A DNA stretch of 64,000 bases, taken from positions 248,001-312,000 of the forward strand of contig NZ_VSZO01000009.1 in NCBI RefSeq assembly GCF_008312935.1, written 5' to 3'. This stretch comes from Roseiconus lacunae. GTDB taxonomy: Bacteria; Planctomycetota; Planctomycetia; Pirellulales; Pirellulaceae. The notes under the pieces are model-generated. The model ran no database searches and was not told where the DNA came from. It worked only from the letters and a program-made list of their open reading frames with translations. The translations under genes and the position numbers were made by a program. Position 1 is the first letter of the stretch. Each line of letters starts with the position of its first letter. Shown here one piece after another: positions 1 to 8,644 of this stretch.

Positions 1-797
1 TGATTAAAAATCAAGTCGACACGTTTGTATTTTCCAGCCTCGACACCGACCTGGATTTGTTTGGCGCGAACTTCGGCCAAATTTAGCAACTCTCGCTGGG
101 CTTGCAGGGTTGCCCCCGACGCAACCCAGTCCCAATAGGCGTTCACGGCGTCGCCGGATGATTGCAAGATCTGCAGTAATAGCTGAGGCTGCGCGGCCTG
201 CTGAGCGAGTGTGGCTTGAAAAACAGCCACCCGTTCGGCATCGAGTGCACGTCCGCGCAACAAGGGCTGGATCCAGGTAAGTTTTCCTTCACCACCTTCG
301 TCGGTCGAACGTTCTTTGTACCAAGGCTGGAAATAACCACGCCCGATACGGTAACCAGCGGATAGGTAGCCACCCCACCAAAGTTGCCGCGCGACGCCTA
401 ATCCGTTGCGATAGTTTTCGTAAAACCCCGTTGGCTCGGAAAGCGAATGAGCCTGGAACTTGGTGTCGTAGGCACCAAACGCTGACAGACGGTCTCCGGC
501 GGCAATGGTCGAGATCTCACGTGCTTGCGCGATTTCCGGATAAGACCGATACAAGCTGGCGACGACGTCGGCCAGCGTCAATTTCTCCGCTGCCGACTCA
601 ATCGCTCCGGCGGCGGAACGACCAGATTCGACGACGCGTTCGCTTCGGTCGCCGCCACGGGTTGCCCCATCGTTTTCCGTCAGCGAGTCGGCTTCGACCA
701 GCGACAAGAACGCCGCAAACGACTCTGGCTGTCGGGGCGGTTCATCTGCCAGTCCCGCGCCGGTTGTTAACGTCAGCGATGCGCAGGCGATGGCCAA
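1..797 (-). CDS. TolC-family outer membrane efflux protein, N-terminal part (runs off the window)
   Basis: Reading the minus strand from about 797 gives an open frame that continues past base 1, so only the N-terminal ~265 residues are present. The frame starts with a hydrophobic stretch ending GLA-DEP, a plausible signal peptide, and continues with typical TolC-type content: LTLADVVASLYRSYPEI near residue 75, then a WIQPLLRG segment and a helix containing ELLNLAEVRAKQIQVG. No ATG is available at the N-terminus. TTG at 797 is the best start, with AAAGG about 10 bases upstream, 11 bases after the end of the HlyD gene. Family knowledge: TolC proteins form the outer membrane channel of tripartite exporters. 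The order ABC, HlyD, TolC says it is the exit duct for that complex. The start codon is uncertain. Confidence 0.85.
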   Translation of the reverse strand, partial: MAIACASLTLTTGAGLADEPPRQPESFAAFLSLVEADSLTENDGATRGGDRSERVVESGRSAAGAIESAAEKLTLADVVASLYRSYPEIAQAREISTIAAGDRLSAFGAYDTKFQAHSLSEPTGFYENYRNGLGVARQLWWGGYLSAGYRIGRGYFQPWYKERSTDEGGEGKLTWIQPLLRGRALDAERVAVFQATLAQQAAQPQLLLQILQSSGDAVNAYWDWVASGATLQAQRELLNLAEVRAKQIQVGVEAGKYKRVDLIFN

Positions 798-808
798 CCA
801 ACGAGCCT

Positions 809-2152
809 TTAGGGTTTCGGCAACTTGAGCTTGCCACCCTTTGAGTCTTTGGGAGCTTCGTCTGACACGACGGGCGGGAATCCGTTTAGTTGACGCCATA
901 TCTCATAACCAAGTGGAACTCGACGCAGCAACACCCATCCGGTAGCGCGTACACCTTGACGAAGGTATCGGCTATCCGGCCAACCGTTCTCCCGCTCGAA
1001 GTGGTTATCAGGCACGACGATCACACGAAAATTCCCTTTGCCATCATCAGTGGGGAAAACTCGGTTGACTTTACCGCCGAAGGTTCCGACGGCGACCGAG
1101 GGCCAGCCTACGAATTGAACCGCTGGCCAGCCTTCAAATTGCAATCGTACCCGGTCATTTTCCTTGATCAGTGGCATGTCGTTTCCGTTGACACTCATCT
1201 CAACGGCCAATTGATCGGCAACGGGAACGATGACAAACAACCGCTCACCTTCTTTGATCGTGTCACTCCCGGTGCGTCCGTACCACTCCTGGATGTAGCC
1301 GGACCGCGGCGCTCGAATCGACAAGCGATCGTATTCCTGTCGCTTGTTTCGCAAATCCAAGATCTCTTTTTCGATCGTATTCAGCTTGCTCATCGCATCG
1401 AGTACCTTATTCGCCGCGTCTTGATTTTTGATCGAAATCTCTTGTTTCTTTGATTCGATCTCTTCCTCTTTCGAAGAGAGTGTCGCGTAGACTTCTTGGA
1501 CTTTATTCTCTGCCTTGAGAACTTTCGCTCGTTGAGCTTGAACGGCTTGGCGTTTGTTGATCAATTCCTCTTGCGAGATCAAGCCTTCGGGAAAAACACG
1601 TTCGGCGACCTGGAGTTGGTTTTCCTTACTCGCCAATTCGGCTTGAACTTCAACGACCTCGTTCTTCGCCTGTTCCCATTTTTGCTTTGCGGCTTCGAAT
1701 TCTTGCTCGAGCGCCAGTCGTAAGCTTCGCCCGCTGGAATTTTGCAAGGTTTCATTTTGCTTGGCGACTTCTACACTCGCTTTCAACGCCTCTTCTTTCG
1801 ACTCGAGTGCGATGATCTGGTTGTCGACTTGCGACACCCCGTCGGCGGCAAACGGAGTCATCCGAAGTAACAATTCACCCTGCTCGACATAACTTCCTTC
1901 GCGCAAGCCCGGTTTGACGTAGCTGATCACACCTTTCGCTTGGGCGAGCATCGGTTGAGGCCGTTGTTGGGGATCGAGTGCGACAACGACACCGGTACCG
2001 CGAGCCGTCTGACGCCAAGGGACGAAGATCATCGCGGCGATCGAAAAAATCAAAACCCAAAACGTCAGGCGGCCCGCGATTCGAACATAGCGTCCTGTCC
2101 GGACCATCTGCAGCGCAGGAAAGTCATCGGCGGAAAAAATGGTTGGTAGCAT
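809..2152 (-). CDS. HlyD-family membrane fusion (periplasmic adaptor) protein
   Basis: 447 residues. One transmembrane helix lies at about 28-46 (LTFWVLIFSIAAMIF), followed by a lipoyl/barrel-sandwich half (residues ~70-105, with GVISYVKPGLREGSYVEQGELLL), a long charged coiled-coil hairpin at about 115-275, and the second barrel half with RAPRSGYIQEWYGRTGSDTIKEGERLFVIVP at about 290-320. This is the usual architecture of type I secretion and bacteriocin-export adaptors, which bridge an inner membrane ABC protein to TolC. It starts at ATG 2152, 63 bases downstream of the ABC gene, and ends 11 bases before the TolC start, so the three form one operon. The substrate is unknown and no obvious secreted-toxin gene is visible nearby. 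Confidence 0.9.
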   Translation of the reverse strand: MLPTIFSADDFPALQMVRTGRYVRIAGRLTFWVLIFSIAAMIFVPWRQTARGTGVVVALDPQQRPQPMLAQAKGVISYVKPGLREGSYVEQGELLLRMTPFAADGVSQVDNQIIALESKEEALKASVEVAKQNETLQNSSGRSLRLALEQEFEAAKQKWEQAKNEVVEVQAELASKENQLQVAERVFPEGLISQEELINKRQAVQAQRAKVLKAENKVQEVYATLSSKEEEIESKKQEISIKNQDAANKVLDAMSKLNTIEKEILDLRNKRQEYDRLSIRAPRSGYIQEWYGRTGSDTIKEGERLFVIVPVADQLAVEMSVNGNDMPLIKENDRVRLQFEGWPAVQFVGWPSVAVGTFGGKVNRVFPTDDGKGNFRVIVVPDNHFERENGWPDSRYLRQGVRATGWVLLRRVPLGYEIWRQLNGFPPVVSDEAPKDSKGGKLKLPKP

Positions 2153-2215
2153 GGTCGATTGTGCTTGAATCGTTGTTGGAAAAGACGCGGACGTTCTCAG
2201 ACGCCATCCATGTGT

Positions 2216-4327
2216 TTAGCGATGAACGGAAACGCGACTATCACATCGGTCAGCGACTTCGGACGCCTGGGTTGCGATCAAAATGGTTGCCCGCACCGCA
2301 TCACTTTTTAGGTAGTCGAGAATGGATTGGCGATCGTCCAGTGGCAATCGTTCGAACACATGATCGAACAACAGGACCGGAGGGCGTCCCACGATCGCTC
2401 GAGCGATGGCAAGCTTCAACACCTGCACGGAGTTGAACGGCATTCCGGTTGTTTGCAAACGCGTGTCGATACCGGCTGGCAACCCTAAGATCAATTCGTG
2501 CAAACCAACCGCTTTCAGCGCTTCGCGGATCGCGTTCGGCGAAATCGTCGGTCGGCCCAACGCTACGTTTTCGCCGATCGTACCATGGAAGATTTCCGGA
2601 TCGCCGTTGACAAATCCGACCAGTTCACCGGGGTAGGCTAGTGCGGATTCGAAGGCATCAAAACTATCGATTTGCGCCGCTCCTTGCTGGGGTCTCGTCA
2701 GTCCCGCGATCGCTTTGAGCAATTCCGACGCACCGAATGGATGTTCGCCATTGAGGGCAACAATTTTCCCCGCATCGATTTGCGTAGCTGACAACTTGGA
2801 TTGCGAGGTCGCTGACTTGAAAACCACATCTGTCCAACTGACCGCCAATGGCCCTTCGGGGAATTGCCCGATGTCCCCGCGAGGATCGTAGTTGAGGTCC
2901 AGCATGTGCCCGACTTTGTCGATCCCGGCCATCAAGTCATAAAACTTTTCCAATGACTTGCCCGCCTTCGCGAACGCGCCGACGACGACCGTCACCACCA
3001 ATTCACTGGCGATCAATTGCCCGAGAGTCAACTCGCCTTCGATGACCAACCAACCGCCAAGTCCGAGCAGTGCGGTTGAAGCGAGTACTTGTAAACTGAC
3101 CGCGAAAATAACTTGGCGAATGACAACACCGAACTGTCGCTTGCGAGCCTTCACGTATTCGCTGGTCAGTTGATTCGCACGCAAGACCGCGAGCTGTTCC
3201 CCACCACCGATCTTGAATGCCGTTGGCATCGAAATCACATCCTGAAGCCAGTGGGCGACCGCATACTTAGTCTTTGATTCCTCGATCGCGGTGCTGATCC
3301 CCCCACGACCCAATACCCAAGTCAGGATGACCATCGTCACGATCAGGACGAGGTCGAACCCCAATAAGAACGGATGGTAAAACGCTAACAGAATCAGCCC
3401 TAGAATCGTCGTCAAGACGATCGTGATTCCATCGAGCAGCAATATCGCACTCGCTTTCTGAATCGTCATAATGTCGAACACCCGATTGGCTAACTCTCGC
3501 GGGTAAATCCCCTGCATTTGAGCCCGCCCGGCGCGGGGAAAACGGTGCGCTAAATCACCGACAATCCGCACGAATTGGCGACGCTGAATCAGCTCGACCA
3601 CCCAGGTTTGCAACACTTTCAGAATTCCAGCGATGCCAAGACAAACCAATAACATCGCCGACAGCACCAACAACGGCTGGAAATAAATCCCCCAGCTCAC
3701 GACGTTTACCAAACTTTCAATGACCAAAGGGGTGGCCAATCCAAGAACCCCGGCCACGCCGGCAAACAAGACGACCAGTCCAATGTCATGTCGATCGAGC
3801 TTGAGCAACGCAATAAATCGCTGAAGCGGCGAAGGGTGATGGTGCTTCGATGGCAGGTCTGGATTGGTTACCGAGAGTGTTTCACATTCCATTTCTTTCT
3901 TCGCGACCAACATTTGAAAGGTCTCTGCCTTCCCAAGCATCCGATCGAGCTGTTCCTGGGAGACCTCTTCGTGCACTTGATCATCATCAATCACGATCAC
4001 ATCCAATCGCTTGCCGACGCGATGCTGCGCGACCAGCCAACGCCTGCCATCGATTAAAAATGCGATCGCATAACCCTGACGGACGGCCGCGAACGTCTCC
4101 GCACTTGAGACGTACTCGGTCGGTCGCAGGATGATTCCCGATTCCATCGCCACTTCGACAAGGTGGTCGATCAATTCCTTTGAGGAACGCGGCTGGTCGG
4201 AAACGCGGCGGAGCGGCCGCTTATCCAACCTTAAATCAAGGGCAACGGCGATCGCTTCAACGGCTTTCTCGATCGACCGTGCCGCAGTTTGATTCGGAGG
4301 CTGGTTTTCGTTATTTGCAGGGTCCAT
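2216..4327 (-). CDS. ABC exporter-like membrane protein with a degenerate, probably inactive ATPase domain
   Basis: 703 residues from ATG 4327; the frame can be extended to a TTG at 4426, but the ATG is favoured. Residues ~1-165 form a C39-like N-terminal domain without an obvious Cys-His protease site. Residues ~175-460 hold about six membrane helices (ABC type 1 exporter fold). The C-terminal ~200 residues keep the nucleotide-binding-domain scaffold, including EIFHGTIGENVALG. The catalytic motifs are lost: the Walker A position reads NGEHPFGASEL with no GK[ST]; the signature reads FNSVQ instead of LSGGQ; Walker B reads VLLFDH, with His in place of the catalytic Glu; and the switch His is Gln (ILIATQ). 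The frame is intact and the scaffold conserved, so this looks like a maintained pseudo-ATPase and not a decayed gene. It leads the operon with HlyD and TolC. It may pair with an active ABC subunit outside the window. Confidence 0.85.
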   Translation of the reverse strand: MDPANNENQPPNQTAARSIEKAVEAIAVALDLRLDKRPLRRVSDQPRSSKELIDHLVEVAMESGIILRPTEYVSSAETFAAVRQGYAIAFLIDGRRWLVAQHRVGKRLDVIVIDDDQVHEEVSQEQLDRMLGKAETFQMLVAKKEMECETLSVTNPDLPSKHHHPSPLQRFIALLKLDRHDIGLVVLFAGVAGVLGLATPLVIESLVNVVSWGIYFQPLLVLSAMLLVCLGIAGILKVLQTWVVELIQRRQFVRIVGDLAHRFPRAGRAQMQGIYPRELANRVFDIMTIQKASAILLLDGITIVLTTILGLILLAFYHPFLLGFDLVLIVTMVILTWVLGRGGISTAIEESKTKYAVAHWLQDVISMPTAFKIGGGEQLAVLRANQLTSEYVKARKRQFGVVIRQVIFAVSLQVLASTALLGLGGWLVIEGELTLGQLIASELVVTVVVGAFAKAGKSLEKFYDLMAGIDKVGHMLDLNYDPRGDIGQFPEGPLAVSWTDVVFKSATSQSKLSATQIDAGKIVALNGEHPFGASELLKAIAGLTRPQQGAAQIDSFDAFESALAYPGELVGFVNGDPEIFHGTIGENVALGRPTISPNAIREALKAVGLHELILGLPAGIDTRLQTTGMPFNSVQVLKLAIARAIVGRPPVLLFDHVFERLPLDDRQSILDYLKSDAVRATILIATQASEVADRCDSRVSVHR

Positions 4328-4484
4328 TCTCAGTCCAGTGGCGGCAATCGTTCCCGTCACGAGGGCCGGTAGTGAGGCATTAGTATTGGCACGACAACTG
4401 TAGGAACTTGTCGACCTTTGTGACAACTGTCAATCCAGACGATCTATCCGTGCCGCCGGCAAGCATCCAATTTCAATGTTGCTC

Positions 4485-6167
4485 TTATTCTGTGCCAATC
4501 GATTCCCGGTCGCGAAATCGCTGACCGGTGTACCACCAAATCGCAGGAAGTCCCACAAGTAATCCAATCGATCCGCCCAACGCAAATGACATCGGACGAA
4601 TTTCGAACAACACCCCGGCGAATGCCGCCGAAGCAAGGGCGAATAGGATTGGCGGTATCAAGCTGATTGCGAATAGCAACATGTAGAACAATGATCGAGC
4701 ACCTTGCAAGATGTCTGGCGTCCCGGTGGGGGTGGCTCGCAACCCGCTAACCGCTGTCACGAAATTGATCATCGTCCCAAGTAAGATGGCGAAAGCAACA
4801 CCCAGGACCAGCGTCGACAGAGAATCCGATAGCGGCTGTGTACTGATTGCAATCGCAGGTAGCTGAATCGCCACAAAAAGACAGGATACAGCCGCAGCAG
4901 TCCCCGACATCGCCCCAATAGCAATCGCGGTGGGACCCACAGGAAGGGTTCGATACCAATCCAGTGTCCGCGGCGGCTTCGCCAACCCTAGCGCGCTGGC
5001 GATCGCAATCAGTCCACCCACATAGGAAGCGATCGCAAATGCAATCGAGGGGGCGTAATACTGAACCGTGCTATTCATCCAGTCCGGTCGACTTCTAACG
5101 GTGATTCCGCCGACCAGTGCCGCAATCGCTCCCAATAACAAACAGGGGATCAGAAAACGCCCGTTTCTTCGCAGAGCGATCGTGATCTCCAACCAGACAA
5201 TTGGCCCAATGCCGCTAAGGAATGGGAACGTCGGGATCCCATAACGAACCGAACCTGATCGTCCACGTTGGGATTGGTACGTGTTTCCATCGCGCAGACG
5301 CTCAAGTTTCTTGATGCGTCGCGCGACACCTTCGACGGCAAGTTCCGCAAATCCGGCGCTCGTGCGATAACAACAGGCCGTGATCAAGCCCAGGATTGCC
5401 AACGATAATGCGGCGTTGGTTGCCAAGCTTACGTCCGCCGGAGCCGAAATCGTTTTAGCGAAGGGCACGAACGGAAATCCGACGATGATCGCGGTATTCG
5501 ACTTGGTGATGCAAGCCACGATCGACTCGGCGCCAAGCTCTGAAAGCGACGTGGCCGCCGAAAATACGTTCACCAACCGATAGCTTGCCTCTACAACGAC
5601 GCTCAGGAGCGCGGCGAGCAACCCTAGCCGGATGAGGCTGATCTGTCGTGGTGACAACCGTGGTTGCAACAGCGTGTACTGGAACCCCAGCATGATGATG
5701 AAGCCGACGGCGAATGTGATCCCAATCACACCGCCCAGCCAACTAACAAAATAGACGCGCATGAAAAACGTCAGTAAAACGCACAGTGGCAGTAAGCTGA
5801 TGGCAACCGTCAACAAGCGATAGGTCAGAATCTGAGCCGAAGTAAACGGACCGGCCAAAACAAATTGCAGTTCCGCCGGCCGTAGTTCCAACATCGATTT
5901 GCCGCCTTCACAAACAATCAACACTGCCGTCGTCACGAATAAAAGCAGCGGCAGCAACGGCCCGACATGCTTGGAAAACCCTGGGACCGCGTCAGGCTCA
6001 GGAGGCTTTAAAAAATAGACAGCCAGCGAAGGGGCGACACCGGCGACAAAACAACCGAGAACCAGCACCATCGAGATCAAGCCGGCCGGCGTTCGGCACA
6101 TCCGCCAAACGCGACGCACGCTGCCTTTGGCCAATAACCACGTCAACTGAAGCAGTGCGATCGACAT
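4485..6167 (-). CDS. ABC-2-type transporter permease, large multi-pass membrane protein
   Basis: 560 residues from ATG 6167. That ATG overlaps the TGA of the upstream ATPase gene (ATGA), so the longer frame reaching 6338 is rejected. There are about a dozen hydrophobic segments spread over the whole length, for example GLISMVLVLGCFVAGVAP near residue 28 and LLPLLLFVTTAVLIVC near residue 70. A soluble, positively charged loop (GVARRIKKLERLRDGNTYQS) sits mid-protein. No ATPase or periplasmic domain is seen. It is the membrane partner of the ATPase encoded just upstream, and the pair is translationally coupled. The substrate cannot be told from sequence. Related pairs in planctomycetes are annotated only as ABC-2 permeases. 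Confidence 0.8.
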   Translation of the reverse strand: MSIALLQLTWLLAKGSVRRVWRMCRTPAGLISMVLVLGCFVAGVAPSLAVYFLKPPEPDAVPGFSKHVGPLLPLLLFVTTAVLIVCEGGKSMLELRPAELQFVLAGPFTSAQILTYRLLTVAISLLPLCVLLTFFMRVYFVSWLGGVIGITFAVGFIIMLGFQYTLLQPRLSPRQISLIRLGLLAALLSVVVEASYRLVNVFSAATSLSELGAESIVACITKSNTAIIVGFPFVPFAKTISAPADVSLATNAALSLAILGLITACCYRTSAGFAELAVEGVARRIKKLERLRDGNTYQSQRGRSGSVRYGIPTFPFLSGIGPIVWLEITIALRRNGRFLIPCLLLGAIAALVGGITVRSRPDWMNSTVQYYAPSIAFAIASYVGGLIAIASALGLAKPPRTLDWYRTLPVGPTAIAIGAMSGTAAAVSCLFVAIQLPAIAISTQPLSDSLSTLVLGVAFAILLGTMINFVTAVSGLRATPTGTPDILQGARSLFYMLLFAISLIPPILFALASAAFAGVLFEIRPMSFALGGSIGLLVGLPAIWWYTGQRFRDRESIGTE

Positions 6168-6925
6168 CACTCGAGTTCTCGTTCGGTCGAGGTCGCTTCT
6201 TCTGATTCCGGCAGCCCGGTCAGATGAAAAAAGACCTCCTCGAGTGACTGCCGCGGACCGCCATACTCTACGCGCGCCTTTTCCAAGCCACCGCAGTAAA
6301 GCACTTGGCCACGTCGAATCAAAACCAATTCGTCGCACAGATCTTCGACCAGCGACAGCAGGTGAGAACTGACCAAGACCGTTGCCCCGCGTTGCGACTG
6401 TTGACCGATCGTCTCTTTCAGCCGACGAATGCTAGGCGGATCCAACCCCGTCATCGGTTCATCCAGTAGCAGCACATCCGGTCGGCGTAGGTATGCACAT
6501 GCGATCGCAACCTTTTGCCGCATGCCACGTGAAAGTTCCGATGCCAGTGTTTGGCGTTTCTCTTGAAGTTCGAACAACGAGAGCCAATGTTCGGCTTCGT
6601 CTTTCCAGTCGATCAATTGATAGGACGATGCGACAAATTGCAGGTGCTCAAACACCGTCAACGATTCGAACAACGGTGGATCATCGGGCACATAGGCGAC
6701 GCGACGTTTGACTTCCAACGGTTCACGTTGAAGGTCAAACCCGGCGATTCGCAGCGTGCCGCCGGTCGGACGCAAGATGCCACTCATCGTGCGAATCGTA
6801 GTTGTTTTTCCGGCCCCGTTGGGACCGACTAACGCGGCGACACTCCCTGCTGGCACATGAAACGTCGCTCCTCGGACGGCCTGGAAGTCACCGTAGTGTT
6901 TGATGAAATTTGAAATTTCGATCAT
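6167..6925 (-). CDS. ABC transporter ATP-binding protein
   Basis: 252 residues with every motif of an active ATPase: Walker A GPNGAGKTTT near residue 35, a Q-loop region with YVPDDPPLFESLTVFEHL, signature LSRGMRQKV, Walker B VLLLDEPMTGLDPPS, and the switch histidine in VLVSSHLLS. The arrangement is that of the DrrA/CcmA-like ABC-2 exporter class. It begins with ATG 6925, 22 bases after the stop of the small Cse60-like gene, and overlaps the permease start by 4 bases (ATGA). It should energise the permease at 4485-6167. Confidence 0.93.
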   Translation of the reverse strand: MIEISNFIKHYGDFQAVRGATFHVPAGSVAALVGPNGAGKTTTIRTMSGILRPTGGTLRIAGFDLQREPLEVKRRVAYVPDDPPLFESLTVFEHLQFVASSYQLIDWKDEAEHWLSLFELQEKRQTLASELSRGMRQKVAIACAYLRRPDVLLLDEPMTGLDPPSIRRLKETIGQQSQRGATVLVSSHLLSLVEDLCDELVLIRRGQVLYCGGLEKARVEYGGPRQSLEEVFFHLTGLPESEEATSTERELE

Positions 6926-6947
6926 CCGACTCGCCTCGCCGTCCGGG

Positions 6948-7163
6948 TTATCGCTTGGGCACGTCGATTTCGTACAACAAGATCACCGTCACGTCGCCTC
7001 CGGCAAAGGTATTCATTGGCCCGTTGGAAGCCGATGATGCCGATGAATGGTTTCCACTGATCGAGAGCACACGGATATCATTTTTGCGAATGAAACGATT
7101 GATTTGTTTTTCCATGTCTTCCAATTCGGTATCGGTCGACTTGAAAATCTTAACTTGCTGCAC
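6948..7163 (-). CDS. Small Cse60-like (DUF2758-like) protein
   Basis: 71 residues from GTG 7163, preceded by GAGAAGAAG as a ribosome-binding site. A longer frame to 7289 has no support. The pattern is VKIFKSTDTELEDMEKQINRFI, then NDIRVLSISG, a polar Ser/Asn-rich loop, and a last strand VTVILLYE. That beta-alpha-beta-beta layout, with an N-terminal VK-F motif and an LE..IN.F helix, resembles the small Cse60/DUF2758 proteins, whose role is not known to me. It sits 22 bases before the ABC ATPase and is probably co-transcribed with it. The family call is by pattern only. Confidence 0.6.
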   Translation of the reverse strand: MQQVKIFKSTDTELEDMEKQINRFIRKNDIRVLSISGNHSSASSASNGPMNTFAGGDVTVILLYEIDVPKR

Positions 7164-7637
7164 GTCTTCTTCTCGTCGGTAAAGAGTGTTGTGATGGGAA
7201 ACACAGGTTAGCGTAGTAGGCCGCCAAACGGCGGCGACGGGGCGGCATGTTTGTCGCAAAAAGCAATGTTTTGAATGCGTCGCCGACACGAATTGTTTGG
7301 TTCACGTCTATCACATCAGAAAACCGCGACTGCCATACGCTTGCGATTTTTTCCAATTCGATCGCTACACCGGCGCGTGTTCGGAATCTGGAAAAGACGA
7401 GCCGAACGAACTTTCGCTAAGCGTGCTTCACCAACCACCCTTATAGGCGTGGCCCACGGTTCGTGCTCCGCCGAGACCAGATGCTCGGGTTCGACTCATC
7501 AGCCGACGGAAAATAAACCTCCATCCAATCGCGACCGCGTCGGGCAACCCTGGCCAAACATGACTTAGCACATAGTTTTATAATCGAACGCAGGTTGGCT
7601 CATTGATCGCCGCCGAACCTTGAATTGTAACGTCGCC
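7164..7637 (-). other. Intergenic stretch without a convincing gene
   Basis: 474 bases between the Cse60-like gene start and the end of the ankyrin gene. Short frames here have no start context or protein-like composition. It contains a GC-rich hairpin (GCCGCC-AAAC-GGCGGC) near 7222 and the fragment of the dispersed repeat listed at 7462-7512. The promoter of the small gene/ABC operon should lie in its left part. Confidence 0.6.
7462..7512 (+). repeat. Fragment of the ~130-bp dispersed repeat (left end only)
   Basis: Begins CGTGCTCCG and runs into GCTCGGGTTCGACTCATCAGCCGACGG. This matches the left terminal and hairpin-arm part of the copies at 29783 and 30986 and the inverted copy at 63522. 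The right half, with the GTGGCGAACGCC and ACGAAGCAC parts, is missing, so this is a decayed or truncated copy. Confidence 0.6.
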
Positions 7638-8336
7638 CTAGTTTGCGGATGCTTCTGAGAGGAGCTGGACCAATTCCGGCTTGCCTTTTTCTTGAGCGAA
7701 ATCGAGCGCGGTATCGCCGTCAATGTCTTTCATCGTCGGGTCAGCCCCTTTACGAAGTAAGACCTTCGCGACTTCCAAATTCCCTTCGGCGGCGGCGACC
7801 ATCAGTGCCGTAAATTGCTCGACTTTATCAACCGAATTGATTTCGGCGCCCGCGTCGAGTAACAGCGACACGGTTTTTGGAGCTTCCAGACTAGAAGCAT
7901 GATACAAGGGCCCACGACCTTCGCGATCGAGCACATTAACTTCTGCCCCCGCATCAATTAGGTAACGGCAAACCTTTTCATGCCCATTGTAGGCTGCCAT
8001 CGCCAACGGTGTCCGACCTTGCGGATCGGACTCATTCACATCCATCCCCTCTTCGACACACGTTTTCACGAGTTCCAACTTGCCTTCCAAGGCAGCTTTG
8101 CGAAACGCTTCGGGCGTGTACGAGAGTGTCGTTTTTTTCGGGTCGCTATCGGCAGAATCTGTCGCCGCTTTCCCATCCGGTTCGGAGACCGACGTCCCAA
8201 CCTGATCAGCAGCAACGGTCGCGACTGAACCCTCTCCGCCGTCCGTCGGCGCACCCGCCGGTTTCGAAAAATAAAACACGATCGCGGCGGCGAATGCGAG
8301 GAAGAAGACAACCGTTAGGGCAATGAATCGAAACAT
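7638..8336 (-). CDS. Membrane-anchored ankyrin-repeat protein
   Basis: 232 residues from ATG 8336. An N-terminal membrane anchor or signal anchor lies at residues ~4-23 (FIALTVVFFLAFAAAIVFYF), then a low-complexity Gly/Asp/Ser linker to ~70. About five ankyrin repeats follow at ~75-230, recognisable by GRTPLAMAAYNGHEKVCRYLIDAGAEVN and ADPTMKDIDGDTALDFAQEKG. Ankyrin stacks are protein-binding scaffolds, and the anchor puts this one on the outer face of the cytoplasmic membrane. No catalytic motif is seen. It is transcribed alone, divergently from the small gene at 8645. Confidence 0.88.
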   Translation of the reverse strand: MFRFIALTVVFFLAFAAAIVFYFSKPAGAPTDGGEGSVATVAADQVGTSVSEPDGKAATDSADSDPKKTTLSYTPEAFRKAALEGKLELVKTCVEEGMDVNESDPQGRTPLAMAAYNGHEKVCRYLIDAGAEVNVLDREGRGPLYHASSLEAPKTVSLLLDAGAEINSVDKVEQFTALMVAAAEGNLEVAKVLLRKGADPTMKDIDGDTALDFAQEKGKPELVQLLSEASAN

Positions 8337-8644
8337 TAGCAGCAGTAAATCGGGGCCGAATGAAGGACGCTTGAGTAGCCCGAGAGTATAGCGGGAATGG
8401 GTGACCTAGTATTCCCCGCTGGTCACCACCTCTCGTCAGAAAAACATTGTTAATCGACCAATTTTCTAGCTCCAGAAGCGGCGTGACCGGACGTGTCAAC
8501 GGACTTTCGATAGTTCTCCTGTCGCCGGCAAACAACCTCGATTGTCCGCGGCAAATCGAACGATCAGTTTTCTCTCGCGACGTTGTCTCACGATAGCTTG
8601 ACGACCAATCGCGATGGGAGCATCCCGCAAGAAGGAGCGGCACG
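8337..8644. other. Divergent promoter region between the ankyrin gene and the small gene at 8645
   Basis: 308 bases with no supported gene. It must contain the promoters for both flanking genes. The only structure seen is the interleaved inverted repeat pair at 8390-8427. Confidence 0.6.
8390..8427. repeat. Two interleaved inverted repeats in the divergent promoter
   Basis: Arm 1 AGCGGGAAT (8390-8398) is complementary to ATTCCCCGCT (8411-8420, one extra C). Arm 2 GGTGACC (8400-8406) is perfectly complementary to GGTCACC (8421-8427). The arms alternate 1-2-1-2, so both stems cannot form as ordinary hairpins together. The joining loops (0, 4 and 1 bases) look too short for a stable pseudoknot. 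It lies 54 bases upstream of the ankyrin ATG. It could be overlapping operators or two alternative RNA folds in the ankyrin leader. Confidence 0.5.

Noticed and set aside
2152-6167. One single operon joining the ABC-2 pair with the HlyD/TolC genes
   Set aside because: A gap of about 157 bases (4328-4484) and the different transporter types argue for separate units, though read-through cannot be excluded.
8206-8643. 145-residue minus-strand frame upstream of and overlapping the ankyrin gene
   Set aside because: It overlaps the ankyrin coding start in another frame, has no ribosome-binding site and has Arg/Ser-rich shadow composition.
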